A stretch of DNA of 55,584 bases from Oscillospiraceae bacterium (GTDB taxonomy: Bacteria > Bacillota_A > Clostridia > Oscillospirales > Oscillospiraceae): assembly GCA_024690695.1 (NCBI GenBank), contig JAILOS010000033.1, positions 1-55,584 on the forward strand, given 5' to 3'. The translations under genes were made by a program, and so were the position numbers. The notes under the pieces were generated by a model. The model did not search any database and was not told where the DNA came from. It saw only the letters and a program-made list of their open reading frames with translations. Positions 15,387 through 24,203 of this stretch are shown in pieces; within the stretch, counting starts at the first letter, position 1, and the number at the start of each line of letters is the position of its first letter.

Positions 15387-18300
15387 TTACTTCCTCGTCA
15401 CGCTCCAGCCGAAGGAGTTGTAGGAGTTGATGTACATCTTGCCGTCCATTGTGATCGCGCGGACGGTGTACCAGTACTTCACGCCCTTCTGCGCCGTCGT
15501 ATCGAGGTAACCGGTGCCCTGAACATCCTTGATCGCGGTCCATTCGCCGCCCTCGGTCTTGCGGAAGACGCGGAAGTTTTTCGCGCCGGCGGGCTTCGAC
15601 CAGACGAGCTTGACGCCGTTCGTCACGCTGCCGATCGAGGTGATCTTCGCCATCGCAATGTAGGTGCAGGTGCGGGGATTGCCCTGCGCGCTGCAGATGC
15701 GGCCGTTCGAGTCGACGCATTCGACCGTGTAGGTGTAGCGGCTCGCGGAGGCCGCCGACGTGTCGATGAAGGTCAGCTCGGTGGTCTCGGCGATCGTCGA
15801 CCACTCGGTCTCGTTCTTGGTGATGTTCTTGCGCAGCAGGCGGTACTTCACCGCGCCCTCGTTGGGCTTCCACGACACGCGCACGCCGGTGGCGCTGTTG
15901 AAGGCCTCGGTCAGCACCGGGGTATTCAGCGGCTTCATGCTCCAGCCCGTGCCGTTGTAGGAGTTGATCAGCACCGTGTTGTCCATCGACACGCCGCGCA
16001 CCGTGTACCAGTACTTCACGCCCTTTTCGGCGGTCGTGTCGAGATACTCGGTGCCGAGCACCACGTCGAGCACCGTCCACTTCGCAATGCCGTCGACCCG
16101 GCGCATGACGCGGAAGTTTTTGGCGCCTGCGGGCTTGGACCAGGTGAGCTTCACGCCGTCGGCCGTCACGGTGATATCGGTGATGTCCGCTTTGGCAATG
16201 TAGGTGCAGGTGCGGCCGGTTTCGTCGATCGGGCTCACGTTGCCGTCGGCGTCGATCGCGCGGACCGTGTAGGTATAGCGGTTGGAGGACTTCGCCGTCT
16301 TGTCGATGAGGCTGCACTCCGCCGTCTCGCCGACGACCTTCCAGCGCGTCTCATTCAGAGTCAGATTCTTGCGCAGCAGCTCGTACTTGACCGCGCCGTT
16401 GACCGCTCTCCAGCTCACACGCACACCGGTGGCGCTGTTGAAGGCCTCGGTCAGCTCGGGAGCCCGCAGGCCCTCCAGCGCGGGGATCTCGACCGTCTTC
16501 TGATCGCGGAATTCGATCTCTTCAAAGATCACCGTCGCCGTGTAGACGGTCCTGCCCTCGACGCCGATCTGCGGATCGGTCGTCTCGCTCGTCACCGTCG
16601 CCTCGAGCGCGACGACGTGGCTCGGGTCAACCAGGCAGGTGAAGGTCGCCGTCGCGGCGCTGTAATCCTCCGCCCAACTCCACGCGGGCTCGCCCCAGTC
16701 GTGCACATGCGGCTGCTCGGCCTCGGTGATGGCGAAGTACTCCGTCAGCACGTCGGCCCAGTCCTTGCCGACGAGCTCCTGAATGGCGAGCTGATAGGTC
16801 CCGATCTCCACCGGGAAGGCGTCGATCTCGACGAATTCCTTGCCTTGCAGCTCACGCCAGACGAGACGGGCCTCGCCGCGCTTCTCCAGCTCGTCCCAGG
16901 AGCTCTTGCCGCCGTCGACGCGGATGTTTTTCGCGGGGTCGAAGTCGATCGGCTCGCCGTCGTAGCTCTTGTCGTAGGGCGTGCCGAGGAATTCGTAGCT
17001 GTGCTCGCCGATCGGCTCCGCCGGAACCTGGTTCCAGTAGAGATACACCGGGTATTCGGTCAGCTCGCCGAGCTCAGGATTCGCGCTGCCGGTGCTCCAC
17101 AGGGCGCGGGTGAAGAAGACCTCGCCGTCGGCGTCCTTCGCCAGCAGATAGCTTCCGTGGCCCAGGTTCGGCTCGAAGGCCGTGAAGGCCTGGGTCTCGG
17201 GGTCGATATCCACGTAGAAGCCGTCGTCGCCGGTCCAGCCGCCGCCGCGCCAGACCGAGCCGTTGGCGCCGCCGAAATAGACGTTCCAGCTCGTGCCGGT
17301 GACAAGCTGCAGCAGATTCCGCTCGGGATGCGAGGCGTCGCCCCAGCGGTGATAGTTCGGGTCGCGGCGCATGCAGAACACGTTCTCGCGCAGCTCGCCC
17401 AGCGACACGACGCCGTTTTCATCCGGCTCCGCCGGGATCGCCTCGGCGCGGAGAGTTCCCTCGGGCTCGGGCATCGCCATGACGTAGAGCTGCCCGTCGA
17501 TCTCGCCCATGATGGAGTAGAGGTACCAGCGGGCGCCGGTGGTGATATCGTCGTAATTCGTCACGCGCACGAACTGCGTCGGAGTGATCTCGAACCAGAC
17601 GCTCGGAGAGATCGCGCGCGTCACGCCGTCGAGCGTCTGCGTCAGGACCGCCCGGTAGCTGCCGACGCGGGCCGGGCCGGTAAAGTAATTGCTGTTCCGG
17701 CCGTCGTAGTCGATGATCGCGGGCTCGCCCGTCCAGTCGTCGATCCACTGCACGCCGATCTCGCCGAGCAGCGCCAGCTCGTCCTCGCTGTACTCGCTCA
17801 TCGGACGGCCGTCCAGCAGGATCTTTTCCTTCCAGGCGACGAAGGCGCCTTCGTAGTACTGGCCGGTGCCGTAGTAATGGCTGTAGTTGCTGACCTCCAG
17901 GATATGGCCGCCGACCCGGTAGGGCCCGGTGTGCTCGACGACCCTGCGGTACAGGGACAGGCCGGTGGGCAGCGGGACCTCGGTCGTGCCGCCGGTCTCC
18001 GGGTCCTCGATCCAGCTCCAGGCCTCGCCGTCGTACTGCCTGAAGCAGAGCTCCTCGTCGTAGACGAAGGGATGCGAGGAGTCGAAATAGTGGATGACGG
18101 CGTCGTCCTCCCCGCGGATGTTGAAGTACAGCGCGGTGGGGAACTGGTATTCTCGCACCTCCACCGGGTTTCCTTCCTCGTCCTCGTCGTACCAGAGCTC
18201 ATAGTTCAGCTCGTAGTCGTCTGTGAGCATATCCGTAAAGGACAGCGGACGCTCAAAGTCCCAGCTGTAGTCCTCCACGAAGGAGAAGCCGCCCTCGATC

Positions 18301-20216
18301 AGCGCCGGGTAGCCGTCGTCACCGCCCGCGGCGGCGTATTCCTCATCCGGGTTCTCCAGCAGCCGGAAGGGCGCGCCGCCCGTCCCGTAGACCGTGAGAA
18401 GCCCGTCGGGCAGCTGCACGGTCGGCTCGGTCGCGGCGTCCAGATCGGGAACGATCCAGCCGCCCTCTCCGTCGGAGACCGGGCGCGGCAGATCCAGCGC
18501 AAGGCCGGTCACGGCGTCCACGATCAGGTAGTCGTTGCCGGGGCAGACCATTGAAATGTCGGTGACCGGCTCATAGACCGGGGCCGCCTCGCCGCAGCGG
18601 GAGCACACGCCCGTTCCGTGGTCGTAGTCGTGGCCGAGCGCCGGGCTCGTCACGAAGGAGCGGAGGTCGTAGGTCCCGTAGAAGGTCGAACCGTCCCAGT
18701 CCATGGAGACGCAATAGACGTCCTCGGCCGCGTCCAGATACTTGCCGCAGTCCGGGCAGTAGTAATACAGCGTGTGGCCGTAATGCGTGCAGTCGGGCTC
18801 GCGGGCCGGACAGGCGATCTTGTTCGGGTGCTCGCAGGGCTTCAGATAGAGCAGCAGCTCGCAGTTATCCGGGTAAGCGCCGTACTGGGCGGCGTCCGTG
18901 CTCGTCCGATCGCTGAGGACGAAGCTGCCGCCGCTGAAGGTCAGAAACCAGATCCACTCGCCGAAGTGAACGCCCTTGTCGTAGTTGTACAGATAGCAGG
19001 CCAGGCGGTGGATCATCGCGGCGGCGTCGTCAAAATCGCGCCACTCGGCCGTATAGCCGTCGTTGGGCGTGCCGACCGCGAGAACGGCCCTGCCGGCGTC
19101 CTCGTCCGTGAGCTTCGCGTAGAGCATGCCGCCGCCCTGCAGGCCGAAGTCCGCGTCCAGCACGGCCGCCGAGCCGCTCAGCCCGTCCTCCGTCACGGTG
19201 AGCGCGGAGGCGGCGACGGAATTGCCGGACACGTTGAGCGCACGGTAGGTATCGCCCGCGCGCGCGACGATCACCATCTGATAGTCGCCCTCCGCGCAGA
19301 TATCAAAGCCGCGGCTGAGACGGAAAACCGTGCCGTCGACGTTGAAGAGATCCGGCGCGGGCAGCTCCGGCTCCTCGATCTCGGCCAGAACGGTCATCGT
19401 CGTGTTCACGGAAAGATTGTAGTCTTCATCGCCCTCGCCGCCGTAGACCAGGATCGACTCGTACATCTCCGGCATTTCCTTGAACTTCTCCAGACGGCGG
19501 CCGCCGGCCAGGTAGTCCCTGACCAGCGAGGGGCAGAGGCGGATGTCGACAACCAGCAGATCCGGGTTGCCGCAGACGTCCAGTTTTTCAAGCTTCGTAT
19601 TATTGTGCAGGTTGAGCTCGCTGAAATGGCTGTTGTCCGCCCAGAGTCTGAGCAGCTTTTCGTTCCGGCTCAGGTCGATCTCCGACAGCTCCGTAAAGCC
19701 GAGCGACAGCGTTTCGAGCTTCGTGAGCATCGTCACGTCGATGGTCTCGATCGGGTTGAAGGCCAGATTTACGGAGCGCAGCCGGCGGTTGAAGCTCAGA
19801 TCGACCTCGGTGAGCTGACCGGGCACGCCGAAATCGCCGCTGCAGTCGAGCAGGCGGAGATTGTCGAAATACTCCACGCCCTTGAGCGACGCAACGCCGC
19901 TGCAGGCGAGATCGAGCTCCGTCACAGCGAGCATCTCGTTGACGGAGAGCCAGCCGTTGCGGTCCGTGTCGACGTTTTCGAGGACGTAGGCGCGGAAGGT
20001 CTCGTCCGGGAAGCTCTCCCCGTCGATCTCAAACACGTCGTAGTCGTCCTCCTCATCGAGCAGCGGAAGCGCGTCGTCCGCCTCGCCGTCGAGGGAAATC
20101 AGCTCCGCGTCTTCTTCCCCGTCGAGCAGGATAATTCCGTCGTCGGCCAGGCCGGCGGGGATCATGCTCAGCATCATGGCAAAAATCAGCAGGAAACTCA
20201 GCAGCTTCTTTTTCAT
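15387..20216 (-). CDS. Large secreted protein with EF-hand loop, leucine-rich repeats and fn3 tail
   Basis: 1609 residues. A signal peptide (1-25, MIPAGLADD) is followed by an acidic stretch. A canonical EF-hand-type calcium loop, DTDRNGWLSVNE, lies at residues 83-94. Short LRRs (about 97-230) have the form LTEVDLSFNRRLRSVNLAFN and KLETLSLGFTELSEIDLSRN. A long middle region contains Cys-pair modules (CEHPNKIACPAREPDC, CPDCGKY, CSRCGE) and a GHDYDHG/HDWGEP motif, and four fn3-like units (about 1190-1609) end GWSVTRK. No cell-wall anchor is seen. The start has AGGGAGGG upstream and its own promoter. The tail is nearly the same as in the flanking paralogues, while the N-terminal two-thirds is unrelated, suggesting a shared sorting or adhesion module. 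Function unknown. Confidence 0.88.
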   Translation of the reverse strand: MKKKLLSFLLIFAMMLSMIPAGLADDGIILLDGEEDAELISLDGEADDALPLLDEEDDYDVFEIDGESFPDETFRAYVLENVDTDRNGWLSVNEMLAVTELDLACSGVASLKGVEYFDNLRLLDCSGDFGVPGQLTEVDLSFNRRLRSVNLAFNPIETIDVTMLTKLETLSLGFTELSEIDLSRNEKLLRLWADNSHFSELNLHNNTKLEKLDVCGNPDLLVVDIRLCPSLVRDYLAGGRRLEKFKEMPEMYESILVYGGEGDEDYNLSVNTTMTVLAEIEEPELPAPDLFNVDGTVFRLSRGFDICAEGDYQMVIVARAGDTYRALNVSGNSVAASALTVTEDGLSGSAAVLDADFGLQGGGMLYAKLTDEDAGRAVLAVGTPNDGYTAEWRDFDDAAAMIHRLACYLYNYDKGVHFGEWIWFLTFSGGSFVLSDRTSTDAAQYGAYPDNCELLLYLKPCEHPNKIACPAREPDCTHYGHTLYYYCPDCGKYLDAAEDVYCVSMDWDGSTFYGTYDLRSFVTSPALGHDYDHGTGVCSRCGEAAPVYEPVTDISMVCPGNDYLIVDAVTGLALDLPRPVSDGEGGWIVPDLDAATEPTVQLPDGLLTVYGTGGAPFRLLENPDEEYAAAGGDDGYPALIEGGFSFVEDYSWDFERPLSFTDMLTDDYELNYELWYDEDEEGNPVEVREYQFPTALYFNIRGEDDAVIHYFDSSHPFVYDEELCFRQYDGEAWSWIEDPETGGTTEVPLPTGLSLYRRVVEHTGPYRVGGHILEVSNYSHYYGTGQYYEGAFVAWKEKILLDGRPMSEYSEDELALLGEIGVQWIDDWTGEPAIIDYDGRNSNYFTGPARVGSYRAVLTQTLDGVTRAISPSVWFEITPTQFVRVTNYDDITTGARWYLYSIMGEIDGQLYVMAMPEPEGTLRAEAIPAEPDENGVVSLGELRENVFCMRRDPNYHRWGDASHPERNLLQLVTGTSWNVYFGGANGSVWRGGGWTGDDGFYVDIDPETQAFTAFEPNLGHGSYLLAKDADGEVFFTRALWSTGSANPELGELTEYPVYLYWNQVPAEPIGEHSYEFLGTPYDKSYDGEPIDFDPAKNIRVDGGKSSWDELEKRGEARLVWRELQGKEFVEIDAFPVEIGTYQLAIQELVGKDWADVLTEYFAITEAEQPHVHDWGEPAWSWAEDYSAATATFTCLVDPSHVVALEATVTSETTDPQIGVEGRTVYTATVIFEEIEFRDQKTVEIPALEGLRAPELTEAFNSATGVRVSWRAVNGAVKYELLRKNLTLNETRWKVVGETAECSLIDKTAKSSNRYTYTVRAIDADGNVSPIDETGRTCTYIAKADITDITVTADGVKLTWSKPAGAKNFRVMRRVDGIAKWTVLDVVLGTEYLDTTAEKGVKYWYTVRGVSMDNTVLINSYNGTGWSMKPLNTPVLTEAFNSATGVRVSWKPNEGAVKYRLLRKNITKNETEWSTIAETTELTFIDTSAASASRYTYTVECVDSNGRICSAQGNPRTCTYIAMAKITSIGSVTNGVKLVWSKPAGAKNFRVFRKTEGGEWTAIKDVQGTGYLDTTAQKGVKYWYTVRAITMDGKMYINSYNSFGWSVTRK

Positions 20217-20271
20217 GCTTGCGCCCTCCCTTTTTCTTTCGGTGGTTTATTCTTCTTTTTTGCCATTTTTT

Positions 20272-20300
20272 ATCATAGCACAGCCGACCGGTCAATTCAA
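20272..20300 (-). promoter_or_regulatory. Promoter of the LRR-fn3 gene
   Basis: Minus strand: TTGAAT (20300-20295), 17-base spacer, TATGAT (20277-20272), 55 bases before the ATG. Confidence 0.7.
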
Positions 20301-20377
20301 GCCGCGGGGGAAATAATTCGGGGCCGCGGGGAGACCCTCTGAAAAGCGCCTCCCCTGTAAGAGGAGCCATAGAAAAG

Positions 20378-20420
20378 CCGGGCGGGAGCGAGGTTTCCCG
20401 GAAACCTCGCTCCCGCCCGG
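20378..20420. repeat. Class D inverted repeat, copy 4
   Basis: Perfect 21-base arms at 20378-20398 and 20400-20420. This copy has GAGCGAGG where the others have GAGCAAGG, with the matching change in the other arm, a compensatory pair that keeps the stem. Confidence 0.78.
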
Positions 20421-20444
20421 GCTGTTATCTTGTCAACTTTTACT

Positions 20445-20560
20445 TGTCATCCTGAGGAGCCGCAGGCGACGAAGGATCTGCAGGGAGAATTTGGAACGGC
20501 GGGAACGGGATCTTCCTTGCTTTTTCGGTGCAGATTCTTCGCTGACGCTCAGAATGACAG
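20445..20560. repeat. Class E element, copy 3
   Basis: Complete copy: TGTCATCCTGAGGAGCCGC at the left, CGCTCAGAATGACA at the right. The length and central AT-richer stretch resemble copy 1 at 6846. Confidence 0.75.
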
Positions 20561-20588
20561 ACTTTTTTTGCATTTCAGCAGAACGGGC

Positions 20589-20690
20589 GGGCGGCTGATA
20601 GCCGCCCCTACGGAGAGGGGCGAGGGCTGCGCAGGCCGCGTTCCCTTCTCGTTCCACCTCATCCGTCATCCGCCGGGGGTTTTTATACTT
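20589..20690. repeat. REP block 4 and fn3 3' flank
   Basis: Class A hairpin at 20589-20607 with its CTAC foot at 20608-20611 (minus). The common fn3 3'-flank sequence (GCGTTCCCTTCTCGTTCC at 20638 onward) runs up to the stop codon of the next gene. Nothing else is seen. Confidence 0.78.
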
Positions 20691-20691
20691 A

Positions 20692-23103
20692 TTACTTGCG
20701 CGTCACCGACCAGCCGTAGCTGTTGTAGGAATTGATGTACATGCTGCCGTCCATCGTGATCGCGCGGACCGTGTACCAGTACTTCACGCCTTTTTCGGCG
20801 GTGGTGTCGGTGTAGGTCGTGCCCTGCACGTCCGTCAGCGCCGTCCAGGTGTTTTCGCCGTCGACCTTGCGGAAGATGCGGAAGTTCTTCGCGCCCGCGG
20901 GCTTCGACCAAGTGAGCTTGACGCCGTTCGTCACGCCGCCGATCGACGTGATCTTCGCCATTGCGATGTAGGTGCAGGTGCGGGGGTTCCCCTGCGCGCT
21001 GCAGATGCGGCCGTTACTGTCGATGCACTCGACCGTGTAGGTGTAGCGGCTGGCCGACGCGGCGCTTGTGTCGATGAAGGTCAGCTCCGTCGTCTCCGTG
21101 ACCGTCGACCAATCGGCCTCTTCCTTCGTCAGGTTTTTGCGCAGCAGGCGGTATTTCACCGCGCCGTCGTTGGGCTTCCACGACACGCGCACGCCCGTCG
21201 CGCTGTTGAAGGCCTCGGTGAGGACGGGGGTCTCGAGCGGCTTCATGCTCCAGCCCGTGCCGTTGTAGGAGTTGATCAGCACCGTGTTGTCCATCGACAC
21301 GCCGCGCACCGTGTACCAGTACTTCACGCCCTTTTCGGCGGTCGTGTCGAGGTATTCGGTGCCGAGCACCACGTCGAGGACCGTCCACTTCGCCGTTCCG
21401 TCGGGGCGACGCATGACGCGGAAGTTTTTGGCGCCTGCGGGCTTCGACCACTGGAGGCGCACGCCCTCGGCGGTCACGGTGATGTCGGTGACGTCGGCCT
21501 TCGCAATATAGGTGCAGGTGCGGCCCGCCTCGTCGTAAAGACCGGTCGTTCCGTCTCCGTCGATCGCGCGCACGGTGAAGGTGTAGCGGCTGGCGGAGGC
21601 GACCGTTTTGTCGATGAGGCTGCACTCCGCCGTCTCGCCGACGACCGTCCACTCGGTCTCATTCTTCGTCAGATTCTTGCGGAGCAGCTCATACTTCACG
21701 GCGCCGTCCACCAGCAGCCAGCTCACGCGCACGCCGGTGGCGCTGTTGAAGGCCTCGGTCAGCTCGGGGGCGGGAAGCGACTTGATTATGACCTGAATAC
21801 GTGCGCCGTTGGAATATGCCACGCCGCCGGGGCCTTTGAACATGGCCTCCACACACCATCCGTCCATTTTGGCCGGAACGCGGACGATCTCCAGCGTTTC
21901 ACTATCCAGACCGTTGATCTCACAGCCGAAATACTCTGCCGCTTCAGCCGCCGGTATCATCGTCGCAGCGTCCGGACTGTAAAAACGCCAGGCGATCTCG
22001 GTATAGTATTCCGCCCGCGCTATGAACGTGACCGAACCGCCTTCATATACGATTTCCCCGGCCGGATGCTTGGTAATAAAGGGCTTCGGCACGTAGTCGG
22101 TCGGCCCCATCGGGTAGGCGGCGAAAAACGCCTCGCTGCAGTAGGGCTCCTCGCGCTCGTGATCGGGGTCGCCGAAGGTTTCCGCTTCCATCGAGCGGAG
22201 GAACCAATAATAGCGCGACAGCCCCGCATCCCAGGTGGAGTCGGCGTTGTAGTAATAGCCGTCGTCCATCCGGATGATGTTCCAGGCGTGGGTATAGCTC
22301 GTGACGATGCGGCTGTCCACGCCCTCGGTCAGCAGCATCCGGTAGAGCAGCAGCGCGTAGCCCTGGCAGACCGCCGTGCCGTCGATCAGCGCGGCGTAGG
22401 CCGTGAACTGGAGCACGTATTCGTCGTCTTCATAATGCTCGTAGTCGTATACGACGTTGTCGCAGAGATAGCGGTAGATCGCCAGCGTCTTGCCGTAGTC
22501 GCCCAGACCGTCCAGATCCAGACCGCCCAGCACGGTCTCGACAGCGGCGTCCAGCTCCCGCTCCTGCTCGGCCGTCGTGTAGTAGTCGGCCGCGAGCGTC
22601 CCTTCAAAGACGCGCGCGCCGCCCTTGTACTGATAGCTGTACGACCAGCCGTAGCCGCCGAGCTGCCAGCGCAGATAGTCGCCCTCGGTCGGCTCGCCGG
22701 TGTGCGCCATGGCGCTCTCCAGCAGCGCCGCCGTGTCGAAGGTCTCGTCCGGGGCGAGAACGACCCGGAAGTCGATCTCGTTATCCCGCTGCTTCATGCC
22801 CTCGCGCAGCAGCTCGGTCAGGCCCTCCGTGCCTTCGCAGTCGACGGGCTCGCCGTTCGCGTTCTGCAGCGTGTCGCTCAGACGGCTGTACAGCGCCTCC
22901 TCGTCGATCAGCCCGCGGTAGAGCGGATTGACCGCCAGCTCCGTTTCGCTGCGGACCGGCCCTTCCTCCTCCTCGAGGCGGATCGTCTCAAAAGACGGCT
23001 CCTCCGCGGGCGCGGCCGGGCCGTCGTCGGCAAAAGCCGCCGGGAACAGGCCCGCCAGCAGCGCCAGCGCCAGCAGCAGCGACAGGATCCTCTTGAACTT
23101 CAT
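20692..23103 (-). CDS. Secreted transglutaminase-like protein with fn3 tail
   Basis: 803 residues. A signal peptide (1-26, LLAGLFPAAFADD) precedes a transglutaminase/protease-like (TGc) domain at about 200-300. Its triad is intact: C246 in GTAVCQGYA, H272 in YTHAWNII and D288 in YYNADSTWD. An Ig-like region (about 340-440) and four fn3-like units (442-803) end GWSVTRK. TGc domains in bacterial exported proteins can cleave or crosslink proteins or peptidoglycan stem peptides; which one applies is unknown. AAAGGAGGAGCTAACG precedes the ATG, and a consensus promoter lies just upstream. It is the third of three adjacent secreted genes with the same tail. Confidence 0.88.
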   Translation of the reverse strand: MKFKRILSLLLALALLAGLFPAAFADDGPAAPAEEPSFETIRLEEEEGPVRSETELAVNPLYRGLIDEEALYSRLSDTLQNANGEPVDCEGTEGLTELLREGMKQRDNEIDFRVVLAPDETFDTAALLESAMAHTGEPTEGDYLRWQLGGYGWSYSYQYKGGARVFEGTLAADYYTTAEQERELDAAVETVLGGLDLDGLGDYGKTLAIYRYLCDNVVYDYEHYEDDEYVLQFTAYAALIDGTAVCQGYALLLYRMLLTEGVDSRIVTSYTHAWNIIRMDDGYYYNADSTWDAGLSRYYWFLRSMEAETFGDPDHEREEPYCSEAFFAAYPMGPTDYVPKPFITKHPAGEIVYEGGSVTFIARAEYYTEIAWRFYSPDAATMIPAAEAAEYFGCEINGLDSETLEIVRVPAKMDGWCVEAMFKGPGGVAYSNGARIQVIIKSLPAPELTEAFNSATGVRVSWLLVDGAVKYELLRKNLTKNETEWTVVGETAECSLIDKTVASASRYTFTVRAIDGDGTTGLYDEAGRTCTYIAKADVTDITVTAEGVRLQWSKPAGAKNFRVMRRPDGTAKWTVLDVVLGTEYLDTTAEKGVKYWYTVRGVSMDNTVLINSYNGTGWSMKPLETPVLTEAFNSATGVRVSWKPNDGAVKYRLLRKNLTKEEADWSTVTETTELTFIDTSAASASRYTYTVECIDSNGRICSAQGNPRTCTYIAMAKITSIGGVTNGVKLTWSKPAGAKNFRIFRKVDGENTWTALTDVQGTTYTDTTAEKGVKYWYTVRAITMDGSMYINSYNSYGWSVTRK

Positions 23104-23142
23104 CGTTAGCTCCTCCTTTGAGGCACAGACTTTCTTAATTGT

Positions 23143-23171
23143 ATTATAGCTGTCTTCTCCGGCACTGTCAA
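23143..23171 (-). promoter_or_regulatory. Consensus promoter of the transglutaminase-fn3 gene
   Basis: Minus strand: TTGACA (23171-23166), 17-base spacer, TATAAT (23148-23143). Both hexamers are perfect, so strong basal expression is expected. Confidence 0.82.
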
Positions 23172-23175
23172 CAAA

Positions 23176-23214
23176 GCAAAACCGGCCTCCCGGGAAGCTC
23201 CGGGAAGCCGGTTT
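23176..23214 (-). terminator. Terminator of the wbqC-degT-dehydrogenase operon
   Basis: Arms at 23200-23214 and 23179-23193 (AAACCGGC...CCGG with one mismatch) and a 6-base loop. On the minus strand TTTTGCTTTGTT follows. It stands directly between the dehydrogenase stop and the next promoter. Confidence 0.7.
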
Positions 23215-23224
23215 GCCGTATAGC

Positions 23225-24199
23225 TCATGCGAGACTTTGCAGCGCCTTTCGCAGCGCCTCCGCGCTGCGGTAGAAGCGCTCCATCTCGTCGGCGCTCCAC
23301 TTTTCCTCGATGCGCCGCTCGACGCCGCCCGCGCTGACGATGGACGGGACGCTGAGCGCCACGCCCTCGATGCCGTATTCTCCGGCCAGCGGGCTGGAGA
23401 CGGAGGCGATCGTCGGCCGGCGGTTGATCACCGCGTCGGCCAGCAGACCCACGCAGGTGGCGATGCCGTAGTGCGTCATGCCCTTGGCGGCGATGATCTG
23501 CGCGCCCATCGTCTTGACTTCCTCGGCGATGCGCCGCTTCTGCTCCTCGCCCCAGGGCAGCTCCATCCCCGCACAGTATTCCTCCGCCGGAATGCCGCCC
23601 ACGGTGAGCCGGCTCCAGATCGGGATCTGCGAATCGCCGTGCTCGCCGACGACGCAGCCGTTGACGACGCCGGTGCTGAGGCCCACGTAGTCCGCCACCT
23701 GGCGCACGAAGCGCGAGGAGTCGAGAATGCAGCCGGTGCCGAAGACGGCGCCGCGCGCCCCGCCGAGACGGCGGTCGCAGTAGGCCACCATCACGTCCAC
23801 CGGGTTCGTGACGATCAGGATCGGCGCGCCGTTGTAATAAGGCTCGATCTGCGAGAGGACGCTGTCCATCACCGCGGCGTTGTCGGCGATGAGGTTGATG
23901 CGCGTCTCGCCCGGGCGGCGATTGCGCCCGGCGGTGATGATGATGAGCCCGCTGTCGCTGCAGTCTTCATAATCGCCGACGCGGACCGACGAGGTGCCCA
24001 TGAAGGGGATGCCGTGGCGGATATCCATCGCTTCGCCGCGGGCTCGCTCGCGGTTGCGGTTAATGAGCACGATCTCGGCCGCGATGCTGCGCAGCGTCAG
24101 CGCGTAGGCGATGGAGGCGCCGACATGGCCGACGCCGATAATGGCGATTTTGCGGCCGGGCGCCGAGGCACAGCGGTCGATCGGAATGAATCTGTCCAT
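23225..24199 (-). CDS. L-lactate/malate dehydrogenase family NAD-dependent 2-hydroxyacid dehydrogenase
   Basis: Cytosolic enzyme of 324 residues interconverting a 2-keto acid and an L-2-hydroxy acid. Rossmann motif GVGHVGAS at 22-29; substrate loop TAGRNRRPGETR; TNPVDV near 131; GTGCILDSSRF with D160 and R163; catalytic H187 in GEHGDSQ. The loop residue that is Gln in classic lactate dehydrogenases (GANQKPGETR) aligns with Arg 94 here. Arg at that site is the hallmark of malate dehydrogenase, although the ETR part is LDH-like. The substrate is therefore uncertain. It starts four bases after the aminotransferase and ends in a terminator, so it is the last gene of a polysaccharide-side operon rather than a stand-alone ldh. 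Confidence 0.85.
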   Translation of the reverse strand: MDRFIPIDRCASAPGRKIAIIGVGHVGASIAYALTLRSIAAEIVLINRNRERARGEAMDIRHGIPFMGTSSVRVGDYEDCSDSGLIIITAGRNRRPGETRINLIADNAAVMDSVLSQIEPYYNGAPILIVTNPVDVMVAYCDRRLGGARGAVFGTGCILDSSRFVRQVADYVGLSTGVVNGCVVGEHGDSQIPIWSRLTVGGIPAEEYCAGMELPWGEEQKRRIAEEVKTMGAQIIAAKGMTHYGIATCVGLLADAVINRRPTIASVSSPLAGEYGIEGVALSVPSIVSAGGVERRIEEKWSADEMERFYRSAEALRKALQSLA

Positions 24200-24203
24200 G
24201 GTC

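Larger units (their letters stand above)
14758..15721. repeat. Arm 1 of a roughly 1-kb inverted repeat
   Basis: Read on the minus strand, this segment matches 46046-47025 on the plus strand almost throughout. It comprises the last 111 codons of the 15.4-20.2 kb fn3 gene and the whole composite 3' flank. Small differences include the loop of the GCCTTCCCCGC hairpins and the centre of the last hairpins. The two arms lie about 30 kb apart in inverted orientation. Confidence 0.8.

Noticed and set aside
15081..18554. 1157-codon plus-strand frame through REP block and fn3 gene
   Set aside because: Shadow of the LRR-fn3 gene; the first 60 residues are translated REP hairpins.
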